A DNA stretch of 64,000 nucleotides, taken from Pseudocolwellia sp049933045. GTDB lineage: Bacteria; Pseudomonadota; Gammaproteobacteria; Enterobacterales; Alteromonadaceae. Position 1 is the first letter of the stretch. Each line of letters starts with the position of its first letter. Under the pieces are notes generated by a model. The model saw only the letters and a program-made list of their open reading frames with translations. It ran no database searches and was not told the origin of the DNA. The stretch is taken from NCBI RefSeq assembly GCF_049933045.1, contig NZ_CP187926.1, positions 62,001-126,000 on the forward strand, in the 5' to 3' direction. The position numbers and the translations under genes were made by a program. Below, in pieces: positions 16,593-26,075 of the stretch.

Positions 16593-17375
16593 ATGAATAA
16601 ACCTTTAAAAATAGCGCAAATTAGCGATACACATTTGTTTTCTGATGAAAGCGCACTGCACTGTGGTGCGAATGTACATCAAAATCTCATTCAGGTGCTT
16701 AGCCATATAACATCTGTAGAAATACCCGATGCGATTATTTTTACAGGCGACCTAACTCAAGATCATACAGATGCTTCTTATCAGCAATTTGTTGATATTT
16801 TTAAACAGCAGAATATAGAAATACCTGTTCATTTTATTGCAGGTAATCATGACGAGTTTTCGCAGCTAGAAAACTACTTAACGGGTACTCCTTTCAATTC
16901 AGCAAAAGAGTTGAGTAATGATTATTGGCAAATATTGCTTATCAATAGCAAAAGTGCAACACCAGCGGGTTATGTTTCTCAACTAAGTTTAGATGAATTA
17001 ACTGATAATATTGAAGCGAGTAAAATGCAACTAGTGATGATGCATCATCATGCCATTGATGTAGGTTATTCTATTGATAAACATGGTCTGGAGAACAAAA
17101 CTATGTTCTGGGATGCTATAACTCAACAGCCAACAATAAAGCTTTTAGCGTGCGGTCATGTTCACAACAACTTAGCGATACTTCCCGAACAGTCAGGCTA
17201 TCCCATTCCTTTGTACGCTTGTCCAGCAACCTCAATTCAATTTGATCAAACGAAAGATACGTCTGCTTGTAATGGGCAAGGCGCAGGTTATAGAATATTT
17301 GAACTGTTTGCTGATCATACTTTTATAACTCGTACACATTTTGTGGCTACAAAAACCGCCATAGAATTAACTTAA
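16593..17375 (+). CDS. cpdA: 3',5'-cyclic-AMP phosphodiesterase
   Basis: Calcineurin-like metallophosphoesterase that degrades cAMP and thereby tunes CRP signalling. The 260 residues show the metal-binding series in order: DTHLF near residue 11, GDLTQDH near 51, GNHDE near 84, MHHHA near 150 and GHVHNN near 189. Length and context (between yqiB and yqiA) match E. coli CpdA/Icc. The ribosome site is weak. The last codons are 7 bp from yqiA. Confidence 0.93.
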   Translation: MNKPLKIAQISDTHLFSDESALHCGANVHQNLIQVLSHITSVEIPDAIIFTGDLTQDHTDASYQQFVDIFKQQNIEIPVHFIAGNHDEFSQLENYLTGTPFNSAKELSNDYWQILLINSKSATPAGYVSQLSLDELTDNIEASKMQLVMMHHHAIDVGYSIDKHGLENKTMFWDAITQQPTIKLLACGHVHNNLAILPEQSGYPIPLYACPATSIQFDQTKDTSACNGQGAGYRIFELFADHTFITRTHFVATKTAIELT

Positions 17376-17382
17376 GGGAAAG

Positions 17383-17967
17383 ATGATGAATAACGTACTT
17401 TTTATCCATGGTTTTAACTCTTCGCCTTTATCAGAAAAAGCTCAGTTAACTAAAAGCTACTTGGCTGAACACCTACCTGAGGTTAAGTTTTATTGTCCTC
17501 AAGTTGCGACAACACCTAAAGCAGCGATTGAGCAACTCGAACAATATTTAACGGTGAATAAATCATCTACAGAAACATGGACATTAATTGGTTCTTCTTT
17601 AGGTGGCTATTTTTCTACTTACCTTAGTGAAGTTTATGGCATAAAGGCTGTGCTGATTAATCCAGCCATTAAACCTTACGAACTATTATCGGGTTATCTA
17701 GGCGAACAAGTTAATCCATATACACAAGAACACTATCAGGTAGAAAGTAATTATCTTAATGATTTGATAGCCTTAGAGCAGAAAATAGTTTCTAAAGATC
17801 ACTACATGGTAATGGTTCAAACGGGTGATGAAGTGCTAAATTTTCAACAAGCTGTTGATAAATTCCAAGGCAGTCAGGTTATAGTTCAACCAGGTGGCGA
17901 TCACAGCTTTGTTAATTATAAAAATATGCTGCCGCAAATTGTAGAATTTCTCCAGTTAAAAGAGTAA
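17383..17967 (+). CDS. yqiA: YqiA family alpha/beta-hydrolase esterase
   Basis: An esterase of 194 residues with an oxyanion-hole segment FIHGFNSSP, nucleophile elbow GSSLGGY (Ser about 70), acid TGDEVL and a C-terminal histidine in GGDHSF. Known YqiA acts on short-chain acyl esters in vitro; physiological substrate is unknown. Two adjacent ATGs (17383, 17386) follow AGGGAAAG; either could start. It continues the conserved cpdA-yqiA-parE order. Confidence 0.9.
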   Translation: MMNNVLFIHGFNSSPLSEKAQLTKSYLAEHLPEVKFYCPQVATTPKAAIEQLEQYLTVNKSSTETWTLIGSSLGGYFSTYLSEVYGIKAVLINPAIKPYELLSGYLGEQVNPYTQEHYQVESNYLNDLIALEQKIVSKDHYMVMVQTGDEVLNFQQAVDKFQGSQVIVQPGGDHSFVNYKNMLPQIVEFLQLKE

Positions 17968-18053
17968 ATTGGCAGGTATTAAGATAACAAATGTACCAAA
18001 GTAAAAAACAAACATCCTTCTGTATTTTTTAATATAACGAATAGACGACTCAA

Positions 18054-19943
18054 ATGACTGAACAATATAATTCTGATTCTATCGAAGTTCTTAGTGGTTT
18101 AGACCCAGTAAGACATCGTCCAGGTATGTATACCGATACATCTCGCCCTAATCACATAGGACAAGAGGTTATTGATAACTCTGTGGATGAGGCCTTGGCG
18201 GGTCATGCGCAAAATATAACCGTAATATTAGATAAAGATCAGTCGTTGGAAGTTATTGATGATGGTCGAGGTATGCCAACTGACATTCATCCTGAAGAAG
18301 GTGTAACTGGCATAGAGCTTATTTTTTGTAAGTTACATGCTGGTGGTAAATTTTCAAATAAAAACTACCAATTTTCGGGTGGTTTACATGGTGTAGGTAT
18401 TTCAGTTGTAAATGCTTTATCAACACGTGTTGATGTATCGGTAAGACGCGATAGTAAAGTTTACGAAATGGCGTTTGAAAATGGCTATAAAGTTGAAGAG
18501 TTACATGAAACTGGCACAGTAGGACGACGTAATACAGGGACTCGTGTTAAATTTTGGCCTGATCCTAAATATTTTGATTCACCTAAGTTCTCATCGCGTC
18601 GTTTAATACATCTATTAAAAGCTAAAGCCGTATTATGCCCTGGCTTAACGATTAAATTTCATGATAAAAACGAAGACAAAAAATACCACTGGTTTTATGA
18701 AGACGGTTTAGTCGATTACTTAAAAGACTCAACTAAAGACAATGAAACCTTACCAAAAGAACCTTTCGTAGGAACATTTACATCACAACAAGAAGCGGCT
18801 GACTGGGCGGTTACTTGGTTACCAGAAGGTGGAGAGGGTGTCGGTGAAAGTTACGTAAACCTTATTCCTACGGTACAAGGCGGTACACATGTAAATGGCT
18901 TAAGACAAGGTTTGCTTGAAGCTATGCGTGAGTTCTGTGAATTCAGAAACTTAATACCACGCGGTGTTAAGTTAGCACCTGATGATGTTTGGGATAAATG
19001 TTCATACATTCTGTCTGTAAAAATGCAGGATCCACAATTTGCAGGACAAACCAAAGAGCGCTTATCGTCTCGTCAATGTGCAGCATTCATTACAGGCGTA
19101 GTAAAAGACTCTTTTAGTTTATGGCTAAACGAACATACAGAAATAGCGGAAGCCCTTGCTGAATTTTGTATTTCAAATGCACAAAGTCGTTTGCGCGCAA
19201 GTAAAAAAATCATTCGTAAAAAGGTAACACAAGGTCCCGCTTTACCAGGTAAGTTAACTGATTGTGGTAGCCAAGATATTACGCGAACCGAACTGTTTTT
19301 AGTGGAAGGTGACTCTGCTGGTGGTAGTGCAAAACAAGCACGAGACAGAGAAATACAAGCCATTATGCCACTTAGAGGTAAAATTCTTAATACGTGGGAA
19401 GTTGATTCTGGTCAAATACTCGCGTCGCAAGAAGTACATAATATTTCAATTGCTTTAGGAATTGATCCTGACTCTGATGATTTATCTGAATTACGTTACG
19501 GTAAAGTGTGTATCTTAGCCGATGCCGATTCAGATGGACTGCATATCGCAACATTACTATGTGCTTTGTTCACTCAACATTTCTTACCTTTAGTTCAAGC
19601 CGGTCATGTTTACGTTGCTATGCCGCCGCTATACCGAATTGATGTGGGTAAAGAAGTGTTTTATGCATTAGATGAAGCTGAAAAAGACTCTATTTTAGCG
19701 CGTATTGAAGCAGAGAAAAAACGTGGCAAAGTCAATGTACAACGCTTCAAAGGTCTGGGTGAAATGAACCCATTACAATTGCGTGAAACAACCATGGATC
19801 CTAATACTCGTCGTTTAGTACAGTTAACGATTGATGAGTTTGATAGCACCATGGAACTGATGGATATGTTGTTATCTAAAAAGCGTAGTGGCGACCGTAA
19901 AGAATGGCTACAAGACAAAGGTAATATGGTTGAGTTGTCATAG
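18054..19943 (+). CDS. parE: DNA topoisomerase IV subunit B
   Basis: ATPase subunit of topoisomerase IV, which decatenates daughter chromosomes with ParC. It has 629 residues (E. coli 630). GHKL ATPase motifs: EVIDNSVDEAL, DDGRGMPTD and GGLHGVG. The transducer domain follows, then the TOPRIM domain with EGDSAGG and DADSDG, and the C-terminal RFKGLGEMNP. No acidic insertion as in GyrB is present, and the length fits ParE. It closes the nudF operon-like run. The partner parC lies 12 kb downstream, beyond an accessory block. Confidence 0.96.
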   Translation: MTEQYNSDSIEVLSGLDPVRHRPGMYTDTSRPNHIGQEVIDNSVDEALAGHAQNITVILDKDQSLEVIDDGRGMPTDIHPEEGVTGIELIFCKLHAGGKFSNKNYQFSGGLHGVGISVVNALSTRVDVSVRRDSKVYEMAFENGYKVEELHETGTVGRRNTGTRVKFWPDPKYFDSPKFSSRRLIHLLKAKAVLCPGLTIKFHDKNEDKKYHWFYEDGLVDYLKDSTKDNETLPKEPFVGTFTSQQEAADWAVTWLPEGGEGVGESYVNLIPTVQGGTHVNGLRQGLLEAMREFCEFRNLIPRGVKLAPDDVWDKCSYILSVKMQDPQFAGQTKERLSSRQCAAFITGVVKDSFSLWLNEHTEIAEALAEFCISNAQSRLRASKKIIRKKVTQGPALPGKLTDCGSQDITRTELFLVEGDSAGGSAKQARDREIQAIMPLRGKILNTWEVDSGQILASQEVHNISIALGIDPDSDDLSELRYGKVCILADADSDGLHIATLLCALFTQHFLPLVQAGHVYVAMPPLYRIDVGKEVFYALDEAEKDSILARIEAEKKRGKVNVQRFKGLGEMNPLQLRETTMDPNTRRLVQLTIDEFDSTMELMDMLLSKKRSGDRKEWLQDKGNMVELS

Positions 19944-20042
19944 TCGTTTTAATGTTTTGTGCTTGATGGATATTCGTTATTCATAAGTTAGCTTCTTTTA
20001 TTAGGAAGACTAGAAGCCGCTAAAGTTAGTTATTAAGAAAAT

Positions 20043-20082
20043 AAAAAGGAAATGATGTTGTTACATTATTTCCTTTTTTTTG
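20043..20082 (+). terminator. parE terminator
   Basis: GGAAAT-g-ATG pairs with CAT-t-ATTTCC, extended by flanking A and T runs (AAAA before, eight T after). It lies about 100 bp past the parE stop codon. Confidence 0.7.
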
Positions 20083-20248
20083 TACTTTAATTTAATCAAC
20101 TTAGTATTAATCCGTTTGGTATAAGTAATCCTATCAAACTTCCCTGTGAGCTAATGACTAAAGGTTAATACTTAAAGTCATTGATTTCACGCTGGCGTAT
20201 CATTTCTAATTGACTTAATTCAGCACTTTTTAAATAGACTTGTAATTA

Positions 20249-20267
20249 AATAGACGATCGGTCTATT
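20249..20267. promoter_or_regulatory. TetR-type operator upstream of acuR
   Basis: AATAGAC-gatcg-GTCTATT is a 19-bp perfect dyad 9 bp before the acuR ATG. A related half-degenerate copy is in front of acuI. TetR regulators commonly bind such sites in their own promoters, so autorepression is inferred. Confidence 0.75.
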
Positions 20268-20275
20268 ATGTAAAT

Positions 20276-20926
20276 ATGAACTTACCCATAACAAAACCAC
20301 GTCGTGGCAGACCACCCAAAGTATCGCGAGAAAATCATGATACTAAAGCAGATTTGATCCGCAGTGGTTTGGAACAATTAACAGAAAACGGCTTTGCCTC
20401 GTCAGGGGTTGATCAAATCTTGAAAAAGGTTGGAGTGCCTAAAGGTTCTTTTTACCATTACTTTGCTAGCAAGGAAGCATTTGGTCAGGCTGTTATTGAA
20501 GAGTACGCTAATTATTTTTCCAATAAATTAGACGTATTTTTGTTAGATGAGTCGTACTCACCTTTAACACGCATCAGTAACTTTGTGGAAGATGCCAAAA
20601 TGGGCATGATCCGCCACCAATTTAAACGAGGATGCTTAGTGGGTAACCTTGGACAAGAAGTTGAGTTACTACCTGAAAGCTTTAGACCGCAATTAATTGA
20701 TATATTCTTGTGCTGGCAACATAGCATAGCAAACTGTCTTAAAGCCGCGCAGTCGTTAGGTGAGATATCAAATACGGCAAATTGTGAACAATTAGCAGAA
20801 TGTTTTTGGATTGGCTGGGAAGGGGCTGTTAGTCGAGCAAAGCTGGTCCAAGATACTAAGCCATTAGAAAATTACTTTAACCACTTCATGGCGACTTTAC
20901 CTCTAAAACGAACTGAGGTTACTTAA
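20276..20926 (+). CDS. acuR: TetR family repressor, AcuR-like
   Basis: A 216-residue TetR regulator. The N-terminus has an AT-hook-like KPRRGRPPK, then the helix-turn-helix (FASSGVDQILKKVGVPKGSFYHYFASKEAF). The C-terminal ligand-binding half has GCLVGNLGQEVELLPESFRPQL, characteristic of the AcuR/YxaF-like branch. In DMSP-degrading bacteria AcuR represses acrylate-handling genes and responds to acrylate; here it directly precedes acuI, with operator dyads before both genes. The ATG has almost no leader after the operator, so binding should block initiation directly. The specific ligand is inferred. Confidence 0.8.
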   Translation: MNLPITKPRRGRPPKVSRENHDTKADLIRSGLEQLTENGFASSGVDQILKKVGVPKGSFYHYFASKEAFGQAVIEEYANYFSNKLDVFLLDESYSPLTRISNFVEDAKMGMIRHQFKRGCLVGNLGQEVELLPESFRPQLIDIFLCWQHSIANCLKAAQSLGEISNTANCEQLAECFWIGWEGAVSRAKLVQDTKPLENYFNHFMATLPLKRTEVT

Positions 20927-20953
20927 GTAGCCTTGAGATTTTTTTTTACTATT

Positions 20954-20970
20954 TATAGACGATCAGTTTA
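20954..20970. promoter_or_regulatory. Second TetR-type operator, before acuI
   Basis: TATAGAC-gatca-GTTTA matches the acuR dyad (ATAGAC-gatcg-GTCTA) with changes in the right half. It lies 15 bp before the acuI ATG and just before its ribosome site. It suggests acuI has separate control by the same repressor. Confidence 0.55.
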
Positions 20971-20985
20971 AATAAGGAGAGCAAC

Positions 20986-21969
20986 ATGTTTAATGGTATT
21001 TTAATCGAAAAAGATGACCAAGGTTACCGAGCCACTGTTAAAGATATTGATGAAAGCGTATTACCTGAAGGTGATGTTACCGTTAATGTTTCCCATAGCA
21101 CCATTAATTATAAAGATGCGTTAGCAATCACTGGCAAAGCACCTGTAGTAAGAAAATTCCCTATGGTTCCGGGTATTGATTTAGTGGGTACCGTTGAACA
21201 CAGCGAAAGTAATAAATTTAACGTGGGCGATCAAGTGCTACTTAATGGCTTTGGTGTAGGTGAAACTCACTGTGGTGGTTTGGCTCAAAAAGCACGTTTA
21301 AAAAGTGAATGGTTAATTCCATTGCCTAAAGAATTTTCACCACGCCAAGCAATGGCTATTGGCACAGCAGGATATACCGCAATGCTTTGTGTTATTGCTC
21401 TTGAAAAAAATGGTGTTACGCCAGACAAAGGTAAAATTTTAGTGACGGGTGCTAACGGTGGTGTAGGTAGTTTTTCAATCGCGATTTTAGCAAAATTGGG
21501 TTATACCGTTGTTGCTTCAACGGGTAGAGTCGACCAAGCAGAATACCTTAAAAAATTAGGAGCTTCAGACGTTATCGATAGAAAAGCCTTGTCCGAGCCT
21601 GGTCGCCCACTTGCAAAAGAAAGTTGGGCTGGCGCAGTTGATTCTGCAGGAAGTCATACCTTAGCGAATGTTTGTGCCAGTATGCAATATGGCGGCACAG
21701 TTGCTGCTTGTGGTTTAGCTCAAGGTATGGATTTACCCGCTTCAGTTGCACCTTTTATTTTACGTGGTGTTACGTTAGCTGGTATTGATAGTGTGATGCG
21801 ACCTATTGCAGATCGTATTGAAGCTTGGAAACGCCTTGCCGATATTTTAGACCCAGAAGTATTTGACGATATTTCTACTGAAATAGGACTGAGTGAAGTC
21901 ATTTCTACCGCTGAAGCGTTAATGGCAGGTACCGTTCGTGGTCGCGTAGTTGTTGATATCAATCGATAG
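20986..21969 (+). CDS. acuI: Acryloyl-CoA reductase (NADPH), AcuI/YhdH family
   Basis: Medium-chain dehydrogenase/reductase of 327 residues, zinc-free quinone-oxidoreductase type. AcuI reduces acryloyl-CoA to propionyl-CoA with NADPH, detoxifying acrylate made from DMSP or 3-hydroxypropionate. Visible: STINYKDALAITGKAP, PGIDLVGTVE, the nucleotide-binding VTGANGGVGSFSIAIL and the AcuI/YhdH-typical ending EALMAGTVRGRVVVDI. AAGGAG before the ATG is strong. It pairs with the AcuR-like gene. No DMSP lyase is in the window, so the acrylate source is unknown. Confidence 0.9.
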   Translation: MFNGILIEKDDQGYRATVKDIDESVLPEGDVTVNVSHSTINYKDALAITGKAPVVRKFPMVPGIDLVGTVEHSESNKFNVGDQVLLNGFGVGETHCGGLAQKARLKSEWLIPLPKEFSPRQAMAIGTAGYTAMLCVIALEKNGVTPDKGKILVTGANGGVGSFSIAILAKLGYTVVASTGRVDQAEYLKKLGASDVIDRKALSEPGRPLAKESWAGAVDSAGSHTLANVCASMQYGGTVAACGLAQGMDLPASVAPFILRGVTLAGIDSVMRPIADRIEAWKRLADILDPEVFDDISTEIGLSEVISTAEALMAGTVRGRVVVDINR

Positions 21970-22310
21970 AAAGAAAGGTTACATTCTTCTTTCTCATATC
22001 AATGAGTAGAATTATATTTTTAAGATCACCATGATGGCAGTTGGTTAAAGAATAACGGCAGTAGGTAAAAATAGCTTTTTAGTATTAGTGTAAATCTGTA
22101 CACTTTCTTACTACATGATCAGGCTGTAAATTTTCACTTTCCGCCAAGTTTTCATTAACCAACTGTGAACCTTATATATCAATCAGATACACTAAAAGGA
22201 TACGAAATTATCACAAATGTTTCTTTATCTGCTTTGATCACAGAGGCTTAAGGGAATATCAAATAGTTATAGATACCCCATTTCCTTATTTATCCAGTTC
22301 TGACTATTGA
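21970..22310. other. Convergent intergenic region acuI / molybdoenzyme
   Basis: A 341-bp gap. An 8-bp stem (AGAAAGAA 21968-21975 with TTCTTTCT 21987-21994) at the acuI stop may be a weak terminator. CAGTTGGTTAA (22038-22048) is repeated inverted at 22155-22165, enclosing about 106 bp; its meaning is unknown. No small gene is apparent. Confidence 0.4.
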
Positions 22311-24620
22311 CTAAATGATCCTATCCGATTGCTCTGCTTTTTTAATGATCACGGCAATAGACTTTGACGCTGGCGTATCACTTCTATCACCTTTGTTTTG
22401 CAAAGCAACTAAAGGGTTAGCTTCAGGGAAGTAAGCAGCTATATTACCTTTTGGAATGTCGTATGATACCAATTTAAATCCATAAACCTTTCTTTCTACA
22501 TCATCAGGCCATAAGCTTTCCACATCGACTAGATCTTCATTGGCTAATGCTAAGTCGGATATATCGCTTGGGTTCATTAATATAATATTTCTTTCACCAC
22601 TAATACCTCGGTATCTGTCTTCAAAGCCATAAATTGTGGTGTTGTATTGATCATGGGAACGGAGAGTTTGTAGTAAGAATATTCGATTATTGCTTAGTGC
22701 TCTAATTGAGGCAGATATAATATCTTCAGGTAATGGATTCGAGCTAATTTGAGCTTTTTGAGAAACAGTATTCCATGATAATTCTGCGGCGCTATTACCT
22801 AAATAGAATCCACCTGGATGAGCAAGGCGTTCATTCATCTTGCTAAACTCTGGAAATGTTTGCGCAATATAGTCTCTTATCAAATCATAATTGCTAGCAA
22901 GACGAAGCCATTCAACAGGTGAATTACCTAAGGTTGCATGTGCAATGCCTGCAATAATTGCAGGTTCAGAGCGCATGTTTTCAGTATTAGACTCAACCAC
23001 ACCTTTTGATTTATGTACCATAGAAAATGAATCTTCAACAGTAACTGATTGCTCACCACTGCCTTGTAAATCAATATCTGTTCTACCTAAACAAGGCAGA
23101 ATGAGAGAGGTTTTACCTGGGTGTAAATGTGTTTGGTTCAGTTTTGTTGCTATATTTACAGTAAGTTCACAGTTAGTGAGTGCTTGCTCGGTGAATGAAG
23201 TGTCGGGTGTGGCTGAAACAAAGTTACCGCCTAATGCAATGAAAACCTTACTTTTACCTGAAAGCATCGCCTCAATGGCTTCCACCACATTATGACCACT
23301 TTCTTTCGGCGGAGTGAATGAAAACACGTTAGATAAATTATCTAAGAACTTATCGTCAGGCTTTTCATTAATGCCCATGGTTCGGTCACCTTGAACATTC
23401 GAATGACCTCGAACAGGACATAAACCCGCACCAGGTTTTCCTATTTGCCCAAAGAGTAATTGTAAGTTGGTAATTTCTTGAATAGTAGCAACAGAATGCT
23501 TGTGCTGAGTGATACCCATTGCCCAGGTAATAATGACATTTTTTGATTGTTGATAAACGTTAGCTGCCAATGTTATTTGTTCAATAGTTAGGCCTGATTG
23601 TTCGGTAATATGTTCCCATGATGTTTCAGTAACTAGTTGTAAATATTCATCTAAGCCTTGGGTATGTGCTTGTATAAAGTCGAGATCAAATACCCTTTGT
23701 TCAGTTTTATTCATGTTTTTTTGAGCAAGGTTATGACGTTCTAATAATACTTTAACCATGCCACGCACACAGGCCATATCACCACCTAAATTTGGGGTGA
23801 AATAATGATGAGAAATGGTAGTTGCGCCACCAGAAATCATTTCTATAGCTGATTGCGGGTTGGCGAATCGTTCTAATCCTCTTTCTTTTAAAGGATTAAA
23901 AGTCACGATCTTTGCACCTCGACGAGATGCATGACTAAGGGTATCTAACATTCTAGGGTGATTAGTTCCAGGGTTTTGCCCAAAAACAAATATACCGTCA
24001 GCGTGTTCGAAGTCATCTATTGTTACTGTGCCTTTACCAATGCCGATAGATTCTTTTAATGCAACTCCGCTGGCTTCATGACACATATTCGAGCAATCAG
24101 GAAAGTTGTTAGTACCGAACTTTCGCACGAATAATTGATATAAAAAGGCAGCTTCGTTGCTGGCTCTACCTGATGTGTAAAACTCAGCTTGGTTTGGATC
24201 TTCTAGCTCATTTAAATGCTTGGCAATAATAGAGAAAGCATCACCCCAAGAAATAGCTTCGTAATGATCTGTTTCAGCATTGTATATAACAGGTTCAGCC
24301 AATCGACCTTGGTATTCTAAAAAGTAACCACTTTGCTTTCTTAACCAGCTAACTGAATGTTCTTTGAAAAAAGAATTATCTACCCTACGAGAGGTTGCTT
24401 CCCAGTTAACGGCTTTTGCGCCATTTTCACAAAAACGGAATCTACCTGGTTCATCCTTTTCACCCCATGCGCAGCCAGGGCAATCAAAACCATGATCTTG
24501 ATTGGTTTTAAGAAGGTTTTTAATGTTTTTAGCAATATTGTCACTTTTTAGTAAATGGGTTGCTGTACTTTTTAAAGCACCCCAACCACCTGCGTGACCT
24601 GTATATTTTTTTACTGTCAT
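22311..24620 (-). CDS. FdhF/YdeP family molybdopterin oxidoreductase
   Basis: A 769-residue bis-MGD oxidoreductase of the formate-dehydrogenase-alpha-like YdeP branch. It lacks a Tat signal, so it is cytoplasmic. The N-terminus has CPGCAW and a later Cys, as in YdeP relatives, instead of the full CX2CX3CXnC cluster set of FdhF. The Mo-ligand position is a cysteine in NMCHEASGVALKESIG, where FdhH has selenocysteine. MGD-binding segments include FGQNPGTNHPRM, GHSNVQGDRTMGI and the C-terminal GISGERNIILMNPSD. YdeP in E. coli is tied to acid resistance; substrate is unknown. FdhD follows upstream by 11 bp, supporting a Mo enzyme that needs FdhD sulfuration. Confidence 0.85.
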   Translation of the reverse strand: MTVKKYTGHAGGWGALKSTATHLLKSDNIAKNIKNLLKTNQDHGFDCPGCAWGEKDEPGRFRFCENGAKAVNWEATSRRVDNSFFKEHSVSWLRKQSGYFLEYQGRLAEPVIYNAETDHYEAISWGDAFSIIAKHLNELEDPNQAEFYTSGRASNEAAFLYQLFVRKFGTNNFPDCSNMCHEASGVALKESIGIGKGTVTIDDFEHADGIFVFGQNPGTNHPRMLDTLSHASRRGAKIVTFNPLKERGLERFANPQSAIEMISGGATTISHHYFTPNLGGDMACVRGMVKVLLERHNLAQKNMNKTEQRVFDLDFIQAHTQGLDEYLQLVTETSWEHITEQSGLTIEQITLAANVYQQSKNVIITWAMGITQHKHSVATIQEITNLQLLFGQIGKPGAGLCPVRGHSNVQGDRTMGINEKPDDKFLDNLSNVFSFTPPKESGHNVVEAIEAMLSGKSKVFIALGGNFVSATPDTSFTEQALTNCELTVNIATKLNQTHLHPGKTSLILPCLGRTDIDLQGSGEQSVTVEDSFSMVHKSKGVVESNTENMRSEPAIIAGIAHATLGNSPVEWLRLASNYDLIRDYIAQTFPEFSKMNERLAHPGGFYLGNSAAELSWNTVSQKAQISSNPLPEDIISASIRALSNNRIFLLQTLRSHDQYNTTIYGFEDRYRGISGERNIILMNPSDISDLALANEDLVDVESLWPDDVERKVYGFKLVSYDIPKGNIAAYFPEANPLVALQNKGDRSDTPASKSIAVIIKKAEQSDRII

Positions 24621-24631
24621 CTGGTATTACC

Positions 24632-25495
24632 TTATTTAATAGCATCAACCGCAGAGGTATCGTAATCAATGCGATGGTTGCCATGGTAAACATTAAATTG
24701 ATTGTTTTTAGTAAAGCCAATTAAGGTGATATTAAATTGTATTGCCGCCGAAATAGCTAAGCTAGATGGAGCACCAATGGCTACAATTACAGGTATAGCG
24801 GCGGTAATTGCCTTTTGCATTAATTCAAAACTAATACGGCCACTTAAAACGAGTATCGATTTTTCATCACGTTTATTGTTAATAATCATATCGCCAATCA
24901 CTTTATCAACCGCGTTATGACGACCTACATCTTCATAAACACAACGCCACACATTGCTTACAACGTAGCCCGCACCATGTACTCCGCCTGTTTGCTGAAA
25001 TAGCGGTTGGTGAGATTTAAGATCGTTAGCAAGCTTTATAATATCCGTACTTTTTAGCCAAGCGTTTTCGTTATTTATAATACTGTTAACATTTATTGCT
25101 AAGCTATTTAGAGAGGTTTTACCACAAATTCCACAGCTGGATTGGCTGGCGAAAGAGCGAGTTATTTTTTGCCAATTGGGTTTAACTGTCTCTGCTAATT
25201 TAACGATAACATGATTATTATTTTGTGATTCATCATTAATTTTTATGTTGAGAATATCTTTTTCTGAATTAATAATTTGTTCGTTAAATAAGAAACCAAT
25301 GATGAGCTGGGTATCTTCACCAGGCGTTCGCATAACTATCGTCAAATCAGTAGTTTTATAGCCATTTGAGTCAGCATCTAGGTAGTATAAGGAGATTAAT
25401 AAAGGCTCTTCAATAATGGCATAATCTTCAATTGCACTATGTTTTTTTTGCGCAAAGTGGCGTTGATTTATTTTCTTTAACCCTATTTCTTTCAT
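24632..25495 (-). CDS. fdhD: Formate dehydrogenase accessory sulfurtransferase
   Basis: FdhD passes sulfur from IscS to the molybdenum cofactor of formate-dehydrogenase-type enzymes. The 287 residues include the catalytic CXXC loop in SSCGICGKTSL, then TGGVHGAGY, the nucleotide-pocket VGRHNAVDKVIG, SGRISFELMQKA and VAIGAPSSLAI. The frame stays open to a TTG at 25531; the ATG at 25495 is preferred. Neither has a strong ribosome site. It is the first gene of an operon with the molybdoenzyme. It is divergent from arsR. Confidence 0.92.
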   Translation of the reverse strand: MKEIGLKKINQRHFAQKKHSAIEDYAIIEEPLLISLYYLDADSNGYKTTDLTIVMRTPGEDTQLIIGFLFNEQIINSEKDILNIKINDESQNNNHVIVKLAETVKPNWQKITRSFASQSSCGICGKTSLNSLAINVNSIINNENAWLKSTDIIKLANDLKSHQPLFQQTGGVHGAGYVVSNVWRCVYEDVGRHNAVDKVIGDMIINNKRDEKSILVLSGRISFELMQKAITAAIPVIVAIGAPSSLAISAAIQFNITLIGFTKNNQFNVYHGNHRIDYDTSAVDAIK

Positions 25496-25658
25496 AACAA
25501 TTTTGTTAAACCATTTTTTTGAGGACCTCAAATAAATAAGAGGCGGAATGCTGAATATGATGTTTTATTGCAACAGTATACACCTCGAAAATCAGAGTTA
25601 AATTTTTAGCATCATAATTTTATGTAAATAATCTTGTGTAAATTTTCATAAAACTTTA

Positions 25659-25680
25659 ACATATATGGAATATCATATGT
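25659..25680. promoter_or_regulatory. Candidate ArsR operator
   Basis: ACATAT (25659-25664) and ATATGT (25675-25680) form a dyad separated by 10 bp, ending 12 bp before the arsR start. AT-rich dyads in this place are typical of ArsR/SmtB autoregulation. The role is inferred from position. Confidence 0.55.
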
Positions 25681-25692
25681 GTAGGTTGTTTT

Positions 25693-26037
25693 ATGGATCC
25701 AGTCACCTTTTTTAAAAACCTAGCTGAAGAAACTCGATTAAGTATTCTAATGATGACTTTTGTTGAAACTGAATTGTGTGTTTGTGAGTTTGTTCAGGCA
25801 ATGGAATTGTCTCAGCCTAAAATATCTCGGCATTTGGCTCAATTACGACAACATGGATTATTAACTGACAGAAAATCTGGCAAATGGGTGTTTTATTCAA
25901 TATCACCTGATTTAAAGCAATGGCAAAAAGAGTGCCTTTCGGTATGTGTAGCGAATAATCAAGATTATATAAAACCTTATCAAGCTAAGTTACATGAATG
26001 GGGTAGTCGACCTAACAGACAACAAGAATGCTGCTAG
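25693..26037 (+). CDS. arsR: ArsR family arsenic-responsive repressor
   Basis: A 114-residue winged-helix repressor. The metal-binding ELCVCEF near residue 33 has the classical As(III) cysteine pair. The recognition helix SQPKISRHLAQLRQHGLL and the wing DRKSGKWVFYSI follow. A CC pair ends the protein. It heads arsR-gap-arsJ and has a dyad in its promoter, so self-regulated induction by arsenite is expected from the family. The start ATG is followed by MDPVTFFKNLAEETRL, the usual ArsR N-terminus. Confidence 0.92.
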   Translation: MDPVTFFKNLAEETRLSILMMTFVETELCVCEFVQAMELSQPKISRHLAQLRQHGLLTDRKSGKWVFYSISPDLKQWQKECLSVCVANNQDYIKPYQAKLHEWGSRPNRQQECC

Positions 26038-26075
26038 TAAATGGCTCTAAATGAATAAAATACTGAGGAAGTAAT

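Larger units (their letters stand above)
19944..20275 (+). other. Intergenic region parE / acuR
   Basis: A 332-bp gap holding the parE terminator (20043-20082) and the TetR-type operator (20249-20267). I see no small gene in the remainder. Confidence 0.5.

Noticed and set aside
19073..19363. Minus-strand open frame of 96 codons opposite parE
   Set aside because: Antisense shadow created by parE codon usage.
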